Shown here: piece by piece, positions 30,470 to 40,079 of the stretch
Layout: each line of letters opens with the position of its first letter
Position numbering within the stretch: position 1 is the first letter of the stretch
Program-made: the position numbers and the translations under genes
Notes under the pieces: generated by a model
Told to the model about the DNA's origin: nothing
The model's database searches: none
What the model saw: the letters and a program-made list of their open reading frames with translations, nothing else
Source: Symbiodinium natans
Taxonomy: Eukaryota; Sar; Dinophyceae; Suessiales; Symbiodiniaceae
DNA: 64,000 nucleotides
Direction: 5' to 3'
Assembly: GCA_905221605.1 (NCBI GenBank)
Contig: CAJNDS010000327.1
Span: 48,501 to 112,500 of the forward strand

Positions 30470-30592
30470 TACTTGGAAGCCCTTTTTGACTTCGTGAAGT
30501 AGGGTTAGTAAGTTGGGCTATGGGAATTCTGACAGGCTTTCTAGGGGATACCAGGTAGGTAGACTCACTAAGTCAAAAGATTGCAAAAGTAG
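30470..30592. mobile_element. Family B element
   Basis: CTACTTGGAAGCCCTTTTTG opens it and CACTAAGTCAAAAGATTGC closes it. The interior GGGTTAGTAAGTTGGGCTATGG is shared with other copies. An open segment ending ELLLRYP abuts its left side. Confidence 0.6.
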
Positions 30593-31014
30593 CGGGTGAA
30601 AGGTTTGAGGGTGGCAGGAGGGCCTTGAGGGTTTAAAGGCTCTAGGGCTTGCAGACGCCTCGACCCTAAACCCTCAACCCTAAACGCAAACCCCCGGAAG
30701 CCCCAAAGCCCCGAAAGTCCCAGCCAACCAAAACCCCCCCCCACCCAACAAACAAGAGAAGAAACACAACGAAAACGTCCAAACGGCAGCTCATGGGCTC
30801 GGTGACGTGCGGGTTATGTAAGAATATAAGGCCCCCTACACCGTGAACCCCAGAGCCTCAACCCTAAAACCCTCAACCCTTAACCCTTAACCCTAAACCC
30901 TAAGCCCGCAGCCCTAAACCATAAGCCCGAAACCCGAAACCCTAAGCCCTAAACCCTAAACCCCAATTTAGGCTCTCAGGCCTTGGGCTCTGAGCCTTGA
31001 GGCCCTAAACTGCC

Positions 31015-31051
31015 ACACCGCTTCTTGGACCGCTGGAAGCCCCTTAAGCCG
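31015..31051 (+). CDS. Candidate exon with GTAAGC donor
   Basis: It reads HRFLDRWKPLKP, then |GTAAGCCCC. The acceptor is not clear. An R array follows (31068-31150). An upstream segment near 30781-30826 reading KRQLMGSVTCGL with donor GTAAGAATA may belong to the same gene. Confidence 0.35.
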
Positions 31052-31439
31052 GTAAGCCCCTTTCGAGCCCTAAACCCTAAACCCTAAACCCTAAACCCTA
31101 AACCCTAAACCCTAAACCCTAAACCCTAAACCCTAAACCCTAAGCCCCTCTAAACCTCCAAACAGCTAGAGCCTAAACCCTAAACACCGACGACAGACCC
31201 TGTCAGCCCTTGAGTCCCAAACCCTCAACCCCGAAGCCCTAAACTTTCAACCCCTATAACTCTAAACCCTAAACCCAAAACCCTTTAACCCTAAACCCTT
31301 TAAGCCACCCTAAACTCATAGGAGGCGCCGGCGCGTTCTCTTTTCTTTTGCTCTCCCTGGGACCCCCCAATGCCGAGCCGCCCGAAGCGCCGGAATGGCG
31401 AGGAATCTGAGGCGCAGCTCGAGTTAGCGATTTTTTGGC

Positions 31440-31815
31440 ATACTTATTTAGATTCATATGCATATATTAACATCATCATCATCATCGTCGTCATCATCAT
31501 CATCATCATCATCATCGCCTTTATTTTGTTTTTGCACTTTCTTCTTTGTTTGACGGTTTGTAGATGGAACAAATAGATACATAAACAACATAAATAAATA
31601 AACAAAAAACAAATATATGAAAAAAAACAAACGAGTATAATAAATGCATACATAAATCAATAAATACAGAAATAAAAATCAATATTTATGAGTTTGTTTA
31701 TTTGTTTATTTATAAATAAATAGATAAACATATTTATATATATATATATGTATAGGAATAAATAAATAAGTATATATATATATGCACATATATATATATA
31801 TATATTTGATTTTTC
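31440..31815. other. AT-rich region with (ATC)n
   Basis: (CAT)n/(ATC)n microsatellite at 31471-31517, then AAATA/TATATA-rich sequence to 31810. No gene is seen. Confidence 0.75.
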
Positions 31816-31829
31816 TGATATATTCGAGT

Positions 31830-32105
31830 TTGGGGTTTAGGGTTTAGGGTTTCGGGTTTAGGGTTTAGGGTTTAGGGAGGGTTTTGGGTGTGGGGTTTAG
31901 GGTTTCGGGGCTGCTTGCCCAGTTGCACCAAGCGCCGCCTTCCCAAACAAGCACCGCCCAAGGGCTGAGGGGTGAGGGACTGAGCGCCCCGATCTTTTCT
32001 GGTTTAGGGTCTAGGCTCTAGGGTCTAGGGTTTAGGATTTAGGGTTTAAGGTTTAGGGTTTAGGGTTTAAGGTTTAGGGTTTAGGGTTTAGGGTTTAGGG
32101 TTTAA
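31830..32105. repeat. F arrays
   Basis: F units lie at 31831-31900 and 32005-32105, with TTTAAGG variants. The spacer has a possible small exon after TTGCCCAG. Confidence 0.8.
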
Positions 32106-32258
32106 GGGACCCTTGAGCTTGCGCCCTTGGGTTTGGGGGATCCTTCTTATAGGATCCTTAAGGTGGTATAAGGGCCATATTCGGCGTATATTTAAGGGGA
32201 AGCCTTGAGGGGTACAATAGGGTTTAGGGTTTAGGATTTAGGGTCTTAATCCCATGAG

Positions 32259-32566
32259 ATCGGCAGGAGACCCGCAAGAACTGGGCCAAGTCCTGGGCGG
32301 CTTGTCCACTCCTGGGACCCCTTCCATGGACTGCCTGTGAGATTTTTAGAGAGGGACCTAGTAGTAGAGTAAGTAGCCTTTAACCCGTTTTGGGGTAATA
32401 GAATCCCCTTAGAATCCCGAAGGTTAACCTTTAATTCCCCCAGGCTACTGGACAACTAAGGGGATAGTCTGAAAATCGAAGAGAGCTTTTGAAGATTTAT
32501 GTCTACAGGGAGATTCATGGCTTTGGGGAGCTTAGGCCGCTAAGGCCCTACTGGAAGGAACCCTAG
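32259..32566 (+). CDS. Two-exon candidate gene end, phases match
   Basis: Exon 1 (about 32259-32336) reads SAGDPQELGQVLGGLSTPGT then PSMDCL and ends at |GTGAGATT in phase 2. Exon 2 (32509-32566) follows GTCTACAG| and reads EIHGFGELRPLRPYWKEP to a TAG in the same frame. The 172-base intron contains a complete family H element (32357-32460). Product unknown. Confidence 0.5.
32357..32460. mobile_element. Family H element, single-unit copy
   Basis: 104 bp, from CCTAGTAGTAGAGTAAG to GGACAACTAAG, flanked by the exact 4-bp duplication GGGA (32353-32356, 32461-32464). It lies inside the intron 32337-32508. This is the unexpanded form of the element in intron 2 of the zinc-finger gene. Confidence 0.8.
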
Positions 32567-32714
32567 AAAGCATCCTGAATGAGAGTGGATGAATCCCAAT
32601 GAATCCCTAACCCTAGACCCTAGACCCACCTTAAACCCTAAACCCTAAACCCTAAACCTTAAACCTTAAACCTTAAACCCTAAACCCAAAACCCAAAGCC
32701 CTAGCTCGCGTTAG

Positions 32715-32800
32715 GAGGTCATTTTGGGATTTCCCCACCACGCTGGCGAGGCGCAGGAACCCCGCGAAGCCTCAGTTGCCCCACCGAAAAACCTCCAAAA
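32715..32800 (+). CDS. Candidate exon
   Basis: It follows GCGTTAG| and reads EVILGFPHHAGEAQEPREAS then VAPPK. The donor is uncertain. Confidence 0.35.
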
Positions 32801-33255
32801 CCGAAGAAATCCCGAGACCTTAAACTTCTCAAACCTTAAGCCCAGAGCCCTAAACCCTTTAGGGTTTTTAGAACCTCACAACCTTAAACCCAATTCCCTA
32901 AACCCTTTAGGGTTCTTAAAACCTCAAACCTTAAACCCAAAGCCCTACACCGTTGAGGGGTTTTTGAGGGACTTAAACCCCTCAACCCTCTAGGACGGAC
33001 CCATATCCCTAAACCCGGTTCCCTTATATGGGGGTTTACGAAAATCCCACAAGGACCCCAGTAAGGTACCCCTACTTTACCATATGATGTCATCTAAGCA
33101 ATGTGAGCGGGTATTCAATATGAAGCCCTCAACGTTGAACCCGAAACCCAAGACCCAAGCCCTAAACCCTTGAAAACCCGGCGGGCTAGTTATGACAGTT
33201 CCTAGTCGTAAATGTCATCATCCTTGATTGAGCTTACAACCACTGCGCTGCTCAG

Positions 33256-33342
33256 GGTCCCGCCGTCTCCACTCTGTCCTCCGGCGTCTCTCTGCTCTTG
33301 GGCGTGGCGCAGACGGCCTTGCTTCTGTACCGCGGCTTTGGG
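33256..33342 (+). CDS. Candidate exon, hydrophobic
   Basis: It is flanked by GCTGCTCAG| and TTTGGG|GTTTAGGG (exactly 29 codons). It reads GPAVSTLSSGVSLLLGVAQT then ALLLYRGFG, a possible membrane segment. The degenerate F tract after 33343 would be intron. Confidence 0.45.
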
Positions 33343-33654
33343 GTTTAGGGTTTAGGGGTTTAGGGGTTAGGGTTTAGGGGTTATAGGGATCGGGGTTAGG
33401 GTTTAGGGGTTTGGGGCTTAGGGTTTAGGGGTTATGGGGATTGGGGTTCAGGTTTGGAGGGTTCGGGGTGGAGGGTTTGGGGCTGCGGGACTCGGGTTGG
33501 GGGTCGCAGGTGTTAAGGGGTGAGGGCCGGGGCCTGTGGTTGAGGGCGGCTGTTGGTAGTTGGTGTAGGGTTTGGGGTTTAGGGTTTAGGGAGAAGGGTT
33601 TAGGGTTTCAAGGGTCTAAGGCATTCACAGGCTGCGGAGGCGTTGATCTTGCGA

Positions 33655-33970
33655 AGCCCCTGAACCCCAAACCCAAGCATCGAAGACCTCGAGTCCCGAA
33701 TCCATTGAAGCCCAGCTCGAAGTCCGCAAACCCCAAACCCCCGAAACCACAAACCCCAAACCTCCAACCCCAAACCCCAAACCGTAAACCCCAAAACCCC
33801 AACCCTAAATCCCAAGCCCTAACCCTAAACCCTGAACCCTAATCCCCAAACCCCAAACCCCAAACCCCAAACCCTCGACCCTAAATCCTAAACCCCAAAA
33901 CCCTAAACCCCAAATCCTAAACCCCAAACCCTGAACCCTAAACCCTAAACCCCCAAACCCCAAACCCTCT
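33655..33970. repeat. Degenerate R tract of CCCCAAA and CCCTAAA
   Basis: Irregular units for about 300 bases. Frames reading NPKP-type repeats across it are artefacts. A short exon-like piece (AAEALILRSP) precedes it at 33628-33658. Confidence 0.7.
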
Positions 33971-33986
33971 CTCCCTTCGCGCTGAG

Positions 33987-34043
33987 GCGGCTGGAACGCA
34001 GCGACAAAGTTCTCGAGGCGCCTCTTCCAGCCGAGGGCTACTT
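33987..34043 (+). CDS. Candidate exon
   Basis: It follows GCGCTGAG| and reads RLERSDKVLEAPLPAEGYF into an F array. The donor is uncertain. Confidence 0.35.
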
Positions 34044-34266
34044 TAGGGTTTAGGGTTTAGGGTTTAGGGATTTGGTTTAGGGAGTCTGAGAGAAATCGCT
34101 ACTGTTTGCCCCTTTTCGGGGTTTAGGGTTTAGGGTTTAGGGTTCGACTCTCTTCAAGGAGCAACAAACCCACTTGACGGAGCTTGTTTGGAGTTGTTCA
34201 GGGCTTTTGGTTTCGGGTTTGGGGTTTGGTGTGTACGGTGTAGGGTTTAGGGTTTGAGGTTTGGGA

Positions 34267-34378
34267 GACGTGGAAGCCCTTTTTGACTTAGAAAGTCTAC
34301 TTTGTATCCCTAGAAGCCTAATTAAGTCCCCGTAACCCACCCTTACTAACCCTACTTGCTAAGTCAGAAGGGCTTCCA
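34267..34378. mobile_element. Family B element
   Basis: TGGAAGCCCTTTTTGACTTA pairs with TAAGTCAGAAGGGCTTCCA. The interior repeats CCTACTTG / AAGTCTACTT in opposite orientation. Confidence 0.75.
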
Positions 34379-34519
34379 AGAACATTCCTCCCTTGAACTT
34401 TCAAGGGGTAATGTAATACGCAAGTTTATTTTCAAAAGAACCAGGAAGGAGGGCACTAACCTCCGTTTGACGCTGTGGGTGTCTGCGGTCTTCTCTGCTT
34501 TCGAACTGCAACTTTTTCC

Positions 34520-34542
34520 CCCTAAACCCTAAACCCTAAACC

Positions 34543-34616
<74 letters not shown>

Positions 34617-34640
34617 ACCCTAAACCCTAAACCCTCTTTT
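34520..34640. repeat. R array with CCCTCAA block
   Basis: Three CCCTAAA units, about eleven CCCTCAA units (34543-34620), then CCCTAAA again. The variant is sharply homogeneous. Confidence 0.9.
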
Positions 34641-34737
34641 TGGCCCAAGAGTTTTTCAGTCGCTTCAGGGCCTGCAGCTGAAGAGTTGCGTTTAAATCGG
34701 CTCTTCCAAGCAAAGCAGGCTTTTGCTCTCCCACAAA

Positions 34738-36489
34738 ATGCCCACCTCGTCGTGGGAGGGCCGATGCATCGTCCGGCAGAACACTTTCCTCCGCGTGCTC
34801 GAGGACGAGGAGCTCGAGCTCATGTCGGTGGGTTGGAACAGACTCTCCTCTTGGCCTCTTGGTGTCAAAGTGGGGGTAACATTTTTATGACATGTTTAAA
34901 GGGGTACGTAAAACTCAACAAGGAATAGAAATGTCGTTTAAGGGCACTTAAACTCAATTGAGGAGTAGAAGTCTAGAATGTAGATTTCGAATGCGATCCC
35001 AACCATGAGCGAGGCCTACAGGCGACACCTCCCAGCCCAGGGATGACGTGGAGAGCCAGGCCGAGCCGGGTGCCGGTTTGCCGGAAGCGGGCGATTGCAG
35101 CGACTGCAATCCATGCGTCTTCTTCGCGAGCGCCAAGGGCTGCCTAGTAGTCGAGCAGGTGACCCTTTTAACCTTTTTTGGAGTAAGATAATCCCCTTAT
35201 AGTAGTGGAGCAGGTAACCCTTTAACCTTTTTGGAGTAATATAAATTCCCTTATAGTAGTAGGGCATGTAACCTTTTAACTTTTTCGAGTAACATAGTCC
35301 CCTTATAGTAGTAGAGCAGGTAACCCTTTAACCTTTTTGGAGTGGCATAAATCCCTTATCTTCCCAGAGGTGAGCCTTTACTTCCCCCAGGTTACTGGAC
35401 AACTAAGGCTGCGTGCACGGCGTGACCTGCCGATTTTGCCACGCCCACCCCGCGAAGAGGGATGGTCCCGCAACTTCGTCATAGTTGGGTAACATTTGAC
35501 ATCTTTAAGGGCACTTAAAAACCAATTAAGGAATACACATTCATATTTTTAAAAAAAGGTACTTAAACTCAATAAGGAATACACATTCATTTTTTTTTAA
35601 ATACGATCCCAACCCATGAATCAGGCAAAGCGTGCACGGAAGGACACGCGTGACAAGCTCAAGGCCCGGGTGCTACGGCTCATCGGAAGCCGTGAGGAGA
35701 TGCAGTCACAGGAGGGGCAGGACATGCAGAACCCTAAACCCGAAGCCCTAAACCCTAAACACGAAACGCTAAACCCTAAACCCTAAACCAGAACCCTAAA
35801 CCCTAAACCCTAAATCCTAAACCCTAAACCCGAAACCCGAAACCCTAAACCCTACACCCTAAACCAGTCACAGCAGGACGAGCTTCAGCGCATGGCCAAG
35901 CACAACCCCTTCGTGCGCGCCTTCATCCTCGGTTGCCTCGACGGCGCCGTCCCCACCGCTCAGGCCGAGATCCCCGCCGAAGATCGAGCTCGCATCTTTG
36001 TCAGGTTTAGGGTTTAGGGTTTAGGGTTTAGGGTTTATAGGGTTTAGGGTTTAGGGTTTAGGGTTTTAGGGTTTAGGGTTTAGGGTTTAGGGTTTGTCAT
36101 AGTTGGGTCACATTTTACATTTTGCAAGGGTACCTAAATTTCAATTAGGAAGATACAGTGTAAATTTTTCGTGTATAGAATTCAGGGTTTTTGTCATAGT
36201 TGGGTAACATGTTTTACATTATTTAAGGGTACTTCAAAACCCAATAAGGAAGAGAAGTTTAGACTTTTCATATACATTTTTAAAGGGTACTTAACAAACC
36301 CAAAAAGGAATATTATTACAGTTTTTTAAGGGTACTTAAGAAAAACCCATAAGGAATACTATTGCATTTCGTAAGGGTACTTAAAAAAAAAGCCAGTAAG
36401 GGCTCTTGAGTCTAAACCTTTTAAAAAAAAGCGATCCCAACCACGACTCAGGCATCCTCCAGCCTGGGCCCATCCTACGCCTCAGCTGA
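34738..36489 (+). CDS. CCCH-type zinc-finger protein, six exons
   Basis: The spliced protein has about 181 residues. Exons: 34738-34853, 35014-35138, 35408-35469, 35625-35711 (or -35729), 35874 (or 35868)-35991 and 36452-36489, with a TGA at 36487-36489. All phases join. Residues 73-92 form a canonical C-x8-C-x5-C-x3-H finger (C73, C82, C88, H92), preceded by GDCSDCNP. The finger is split by intron 2 and followed by a Lys/Arg-rich segment (RARKDTRDKLKARV). CCCH fingers usually bind single-stranded RNA; I infer an RNA-binding or post-transcriptional role. I recall the pattern GxCxPCxFF then CxFCH as frequent in dinoflagellate proteins. Introns 1, 2, 3 and 5 are elements with 4-bp duplications and GC-AG borders; intron 4 holds an R array. 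Intron 4 borders are ambiguous (GA-AG if exact duplication borders are used). The ATG is the first in frame. Confidence 0.8.
34858..35013. mobile_element. Family G introner, zinc-finger intron 1
   Basis: The element starts CTTGGTGTCAAAGTGGGGG and ends CGATCCCAACCATGAGCGAG. It is flanked by GCCT at 34854-34857 and 35014-35017. Intron 34854-35013 (160 nt) has a GC donor from the duplication and an AG from the element. Confidence 0.85.
35143..35407. mobile_element. Family H introner, zinc-finger intron 2, expanded
   Basis: It starts CCTAGTAGTCGAGCAGG and ends GGACAACTAAG, flanked by GCTG at 35139-35142 and 35408-35411. Four tandem units of about 55 bp (GTAGTNGAGCAGGTAACCCT to CCCCTTATA) fill the left part. 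Intron 35139-35407 is GC-AG. Confidence 0.85.
35474..35624. mobile_element. Family G introner, zinc-finger intron 3
   Basis: It starts CTTCGTCATAGTTGGGTAAC and ends CGATCCCAACCCATGAATCAG-type sequence, flanked by GCAA at 35470-35473 and 35625-35628. Intron 35470-35624 (155 nt) is GC-AG. Confidence 0.85.
35730..35864. repeat. R array in zinc-finger intron 4
   Basis: About 18 units of CCCTAAA with CCCGAAA variants. The array plus 18 preceding bases lies between two copies of CAGTCACAG (35703-35711, 35865-35873). Confidence 0.85.
35996..36451. mobile_element. Family G introner with inserted F array, zinc-finger intron 5
   Basis: Duplication GCAT lies at 35992-35995 and 36452-36455. The element starts CTTTGTCA, is interrupted by an F array (36004-36092) flanked by TTTGTCA repeats, resumes TTTGTCATAGTTGGG, and contains a second start of the same family near 36190 and four or five short units of the type AAGGGTACTTAAAA...AATAAGGAATA. 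It ends CCCAACCACGACTCAG. Intron 35992-36451 is GC-AG. Confidence 0.85.
36004..36092. repeat. F array inserted in an introner
   Basis: About 12 TTTAGGG units, flanked by 7-bp direct repeats TTTGTCA at 35997-36003 and 36093-36099. Confidence 0.9.
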
Positions 36490-36499
36490 GGCCGAAAGG

Positions 36500-36712
36500 T
36501 CCCAGGGAGGGCGATTGTGTAGTCTAGGGGCCTCGAATAATTGGAATAGGTTTCTTTTTTGGGGGGGTTACTGTAGTATAATTAGCAATGTAGGGGCCTG
36601 AATAATTCGAATGGGGTCTTTTGGGGGGGGGGGGGGTGTTCCAGTATACCTATAAAGGGACTCTGAGGGGAATACTGTTAGGAATGATTCCGACTTCTTT
36701 TTTAGGTCTCAG
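36500..36712. other. Duplicated non-coding segment
   Basis: TGTAGTCTAGGGGCCTCGAA (36518) and ATGTAGGGGCCTGAATAATT (36589) begin two similar stretches, each followed by a T/G run. It ends in TTTTTTAGGTCTCAG, a strong acceptor. Confidence 0.5.
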
Positions 36713-36781
36713 GATTGTCCCTGGATGTTGCCCTTTGAGGCCGACATGTTCAAGCATCGGTGTGGTCGAGAAGTTGTATAA
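36713..36781 (+). CDS. Candidate terminal exon
   Basis: It follows CTTTTTTAGGTCTCAG| and reads DCPWMLPFEADMFKHRCGRE then VV and TAA. The upstream exon was not found; it may belong to another gene than the zinc finger, whose restored frame stops at 36489. Confidence 0.4.
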   Translation, partial: DCPWMLPFEADMFKHRCGREVV

Positions 36782-36799
36782 TATATGGGCCAGGATCGC

Positions 36800-36870
36800 G
36801 CATCCCTAAACCCTAGACCCTAGACCCTAGACCCGAAACCCTAAGCCCTAAGCCCTAAACCCTAAACGCA
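36800..36870. repeat. Short R array
   Basis: CCCTAGA, CCCTAAG and CCCTAAA units. Confidence 0.75.
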
Positions 36871-37304
36871 ATGTTGGCCCACACACTTTAAGATTTGAAG
36901 CTGCCGGCATGGGTTAGAACGTCGGTCTTGTCGTCGACGACTGCCAAGCCGAAAGTGCAGCGATCTTTCTTTTCTTCTCGTGGCATAAGCCATTGATAAT
37001 TGATTGATGGACAGTGCTTCTGCCCGCTGCCAAGAGGATGTCATCGTTCTACTGACTTGTGAGGTCATCGGCTCTGCAGTAGGGAGATGCAAGAAGGCTT
37101 GTAGACCTCTTTGTGAATCCAGAACACGATCTCTAACCTAGACCTTTCTTGTAGCACGTTCTATCTGCAAGGTTGTCAAACAGGCCCTGCGAGATTCAGA
37201 GGCTTTCATTTGGCAGTGAGCATTGGCAGAGCCTTTTTGCTTCAGTCTTGCTGCGCCCGTCGCCAGCAGATTCTTCTGACTTGTGAACACTGGACGAACG
37301 CCGC

Positions 37305-37654
37305 TTGTCGGCAAGCCGTGCACGTAGTGAGGTTTCAACCTCTCTGCTCGTACAACTCCCCAGCATTGCATTCGGATGTCTCGTGGGCTCGGGACGGCAG
37401 TCCCATGCCGGGCGTGTGATCGCACTGCGTGGTGTACGCATCGCTTGCTGCTGTGCATCTCAGAAGTGCAAGTACTTGGAGGTTCATGGCACTTATGAAC
37501 CAATTATATCTGTACTGATAACCCACTTATGAGCCCCTTAAGTGCCCCAATATGGTTCTAAGTGCAGTTATAAGTACAGTTATCATTGGTTAATCAGTAC
37601 CATGAACCTCCAAGTAGCAGGCGTGTCAAGATCAGAAAGGAGGCCGCCCAGGAT
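37305..37654 (+). CDS. Two-exon candidate with family A intron
   Basis: Exon 1 (to 37471) reads SIAFGCLVGSGRQSHAGRVI then ALRGVRIACCCASQKC. The intron 37472-37614 is a whole family A element with GTACTTGG donor and CCAAG acceptor. Exon 2 (37615 to about 37654) continues in frame: SRRVKIRKEAAQDVN. A competing frame (37210-37419) reads through the first part, so the choice of frame is uncertain. Confidence 0.35.
37472..37616. mobile_element. Family A element
   Basis: TACTTGGAGGTTCATGG and CCATGAACCTCCAAGTA are perfect inverted ends. The flanking TA is consistent with a TA target duplication. It is one of the best preserved copies. Confidence 0.85.
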
Positions 37655-37689
37655 GTGAACAAACCCCCCCTGCGACCCTGCCCTGAAGC

Positions 37690-38640
37690 CGTAAACCCTC
37701 AAACCCTAAACCCTAAACCCTAAACCCTACACCCTACACCCTACACCCTAAACCCTAAACCCTAAACCCCAAACCCTAAACCCTAAACCCTAAACCCTGA
37801 GCACCCTAAGCCCTCAACCCTAAACCCTTGACCCTAAACCCCAAACCCTGCTAGCTGTTTTTCCCCACTGCCTGGCGGCCTCTTGGACATTCTCGGAGAG
37901 TTCTAGCCCTAGCATGGCAGGCCTCGAGTCAGTACTTGCTAGCCCGGTGGTCCGCTAGTGTCGGTTCAAGGCCCCCTTCTACATAAACCCTCAAACCCTA
38001 AACCCCAAACCCTAAACCCTAAACCCTAAACCCTAAACCCTAAACCTTGAACCCTAAACCCCACAAAAGGGTGCCCCTATCACTGGGGCTACCAAGAACC
38101 CCTGAAAACCCTGCAAACCCCCTAAACTTCCTACAGGCGCTTGTATAAGCCCTTATTTGTAGCATGGCGACCGGGCTACCAAGAAAAACCCAAGGACTCC
38201 AATACCTCCTATTTCAGGAAGACTCCTTAAATCATACTAGGGTTCCTTGTAGGATTTAAGGAGTATTACATACTGAAGGGTTTTGGGTTCAGGGTGCAGG
38301 GTTTAGGGTTTAGGGTTTAGGGTTATGGGAGTCTGTGAGTAAGATGCCTGGCAGTTCCGTCAGGGTTTCACTGTGGCCACCGAAGGGGATGCGCTCGAGA
38401 AATCTCGAGGGCCGTCGCCTCTGCGGCTTCAACCCCTGAACTGGGTCTGGGGTGTTAAGGGTTTAGGGTTTAGGGGAGTTTTTTTTTAAGGTTCGGAGGA
38501 AGTCCACACAGCCAGATAATCAGAGGATTAGGTGTACTATATACCCTAAAACTTAGACCACTAACCCCTAAACCCTGAACCCTAAACCCTAAACCCTGAA
38601 CCCTAAACCCTAAACCCTGAACCCTAAACCCTAAACCCTA
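37690..38640. repeat. R arrays with variants
   Basis: R 37690-37850 (with CCCTACA block), R 37985-38060, short F 38300-38325, R 38565-38640 in which CCCTGAA and CCCTAAA alternate. Confidence 0.85.
38355..38451 (+). CDS. Candidate exon
   Basis: It is flanked by CCTGGCAG| and TCTGGG|GTGTTAAGG. It reads FRQGFTVATEGDALEKSRGP then SPLRLQPLNWVW, 32 codons. Confidence 0.45.
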
Positions 38641-38914
38641 AGCTTTTGGTAGGGTTTGAAGGCGGAGGCTCTGTGAGCTCTTCGCTGAAGCGCGTCGGGC
38701 GAGTTCATGGATTTTTTTGGGGGGGATGATGAAGCAGATCAAGGAAATCTAGCTTGGGAACCCATTCACAAATAATTTTCAAAGGGTTTTACGCACAACC
38801 TAGCAATAATCATCTGATATTATATAGGTCTTTGGCCCATCGAGCTTGAAAGCGCGCGCCCCTGGAGCTGAGCAACCTCCCTGCCCGCCCGCAGTCGTCG
38901 CTGTCCAGTCGCAA

Positions 38915-39020
38915 GCTCTGATCTCAACTTGTTAGCGCCCTTGAGTGCCCTAATGTGGTTACAAGTACAGCTCTAAGTGCAGTGATAATTGGTTCATAAG
39001 TACTACGCAGCTCCAAGTAG
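38915..39020. mobile_element. Family A element, left end lost
   Basis: The right half is recognisable: TGCCCTAATGTGGTTACAAG, then ATAAGTACTACGCAGCTCCAAGTA. Confidence 0.55.
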
Positions 39021-39032
39021 GGTCCTTTTAGG

Positions 39033-39227
39033 GTGCCTTCCGGCTTGCGGGTTCAGGGCACCAGCTTCCCCACCATGCATCTCTGCCGCCTTCTGGAAAT
39101 ACCCATTGCGGCGACTGCGGGGGCGTGCCTTGTGCTGCCATGTAGCGCCATGTGCGGGTCCCTCACAGTCCAATTCCTGCTTTCTCGCGGAAAACCGATT
39201 CCAGATGGGGTAGCCCGGAGAAGGTGA
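39033..39227 (+). CDS. Candidate exon or small gene end
   Basis: After GGGTTCAG| (39058) the frame reads MHLCRLLEIPIAATAGACLV, LPCSAMCGSLTVQFLLSRGK and PIPDGVARRR to a TGA at 39225. It has a possible hydrophobic segment. No family is recognised. Confidence 0.35.
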   Translation: MPSGLRVQGTSFPTMHLCRLLEIPIAATAGACLVLPCSAMCGSLTVQFLLSRGKPIPDGVARRR

Positions 39228-39344
39228 TAAGCAGGCAGAACAACAGTTGCTGTACATCTCGCCCGACTCTCACTACCCGGAAACCTCCAAGTCTCTGGCA
39301 TTTCACAGAATGGGGAGCTTAACCTGGCCTAAACCCTACTGAAC

Positions 39345-39935
39345 CGTATCCCTAAACCCTAAACCCTAAACGCGAAAACCCTGAACCCTAAACCCTAAAC
39401 CCTAAACCCTAAACCCTAAACCCTAAACCCTAAACCCTAAACCCTAAACCCTAAACTCCTTCACTATGGCAAGCCCTCACTTTCGGAGGTGCATAGCCTG
39501 CATGTGGTGGCAGCGCTGGAGTCGACCCTGTCAGAGCTGATGGAGGCCTGCCGTTCAGGGTTTAGGGTTTAGGGTTTAGGGTTTAGGGTTTGGGGTTTGG
39601 GGTTTAGGGTTTGGGGTTTAGGGTTTAGGGTTTGGGGTTTAGGGTTTAGGGTTTAGGGTTTGGGGTTTGGGGTTTGGGGTTTAGGGTTTAGGGTTTAGGG
39701 TTTAGGGTTTGGGGTTTAGGGTTTAGGGTGTTGAGCAGCGAAACCCTAAACCCTAAGCCCCCCTCAGCCGAAACCAAGATGTGGAGTCAGCCGCGGAAGC
39801 TTCTCTTTCCCTGTTCCTGGGGTGCCTCAGAAGTCAACCCCTGAACCCTAAACCCTAAACCCTAAACCCTAAACCCTAAACCCTAAACCCTAAACCCTAA
39901 ACCCTAAACCCCAAACCCTAATCCCTAAATCCGAA
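39345..39935. repeat. R, F and R arrays
   Basis: R 39345-39455, F 39560-39728 (blocks of TTTGGGG among TTTAGGG), R 39843-39935. The F array fills the intron of the next gene. Confidence 0.9.
39474..39842 (+). CDS. Two-exon candidate, telomere-repeat intron
   Basis: Exon 1 (39474-39559) follows TATGGCAAG| and reads PSLSEVHSLHVVAALESTLS then ELMEACRS, ending TTCAGG|GTTTAGGG in phase 2. Exon 2 (39768 to about 39842) follows CCCCTCAG| and continues RNQDVESAAEASLSLFLGCL. The intron (39560-39767, 208 nt) is an F array plus a short R piece. The product looks helical; family unknown. Confidence 0.55.
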
Positions 39936-40079
39936 ACATGCCTGAGGTTTATATCTTGTAGATGTTTAAGTTGTGAGTTGGGAGAGGGTTTGTGGATGTA
40001 AGGGGCTTTCTGTTCTGGGGGAGTGGGACCAAACCCCTTCAAACCCCCTAGGCCCTAAGCACCCCGCCCAAACCCTAAA

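Noticed and set aside
36452-36550. Alternative continuation of the zinc-finger gene in another frame (SSSLGPSYASAEAERSQGG)
   Set aside because: It is protein-like, but exact excision at the GCAT duplication restores a frame that stops at 36489. I kept the restored frame.
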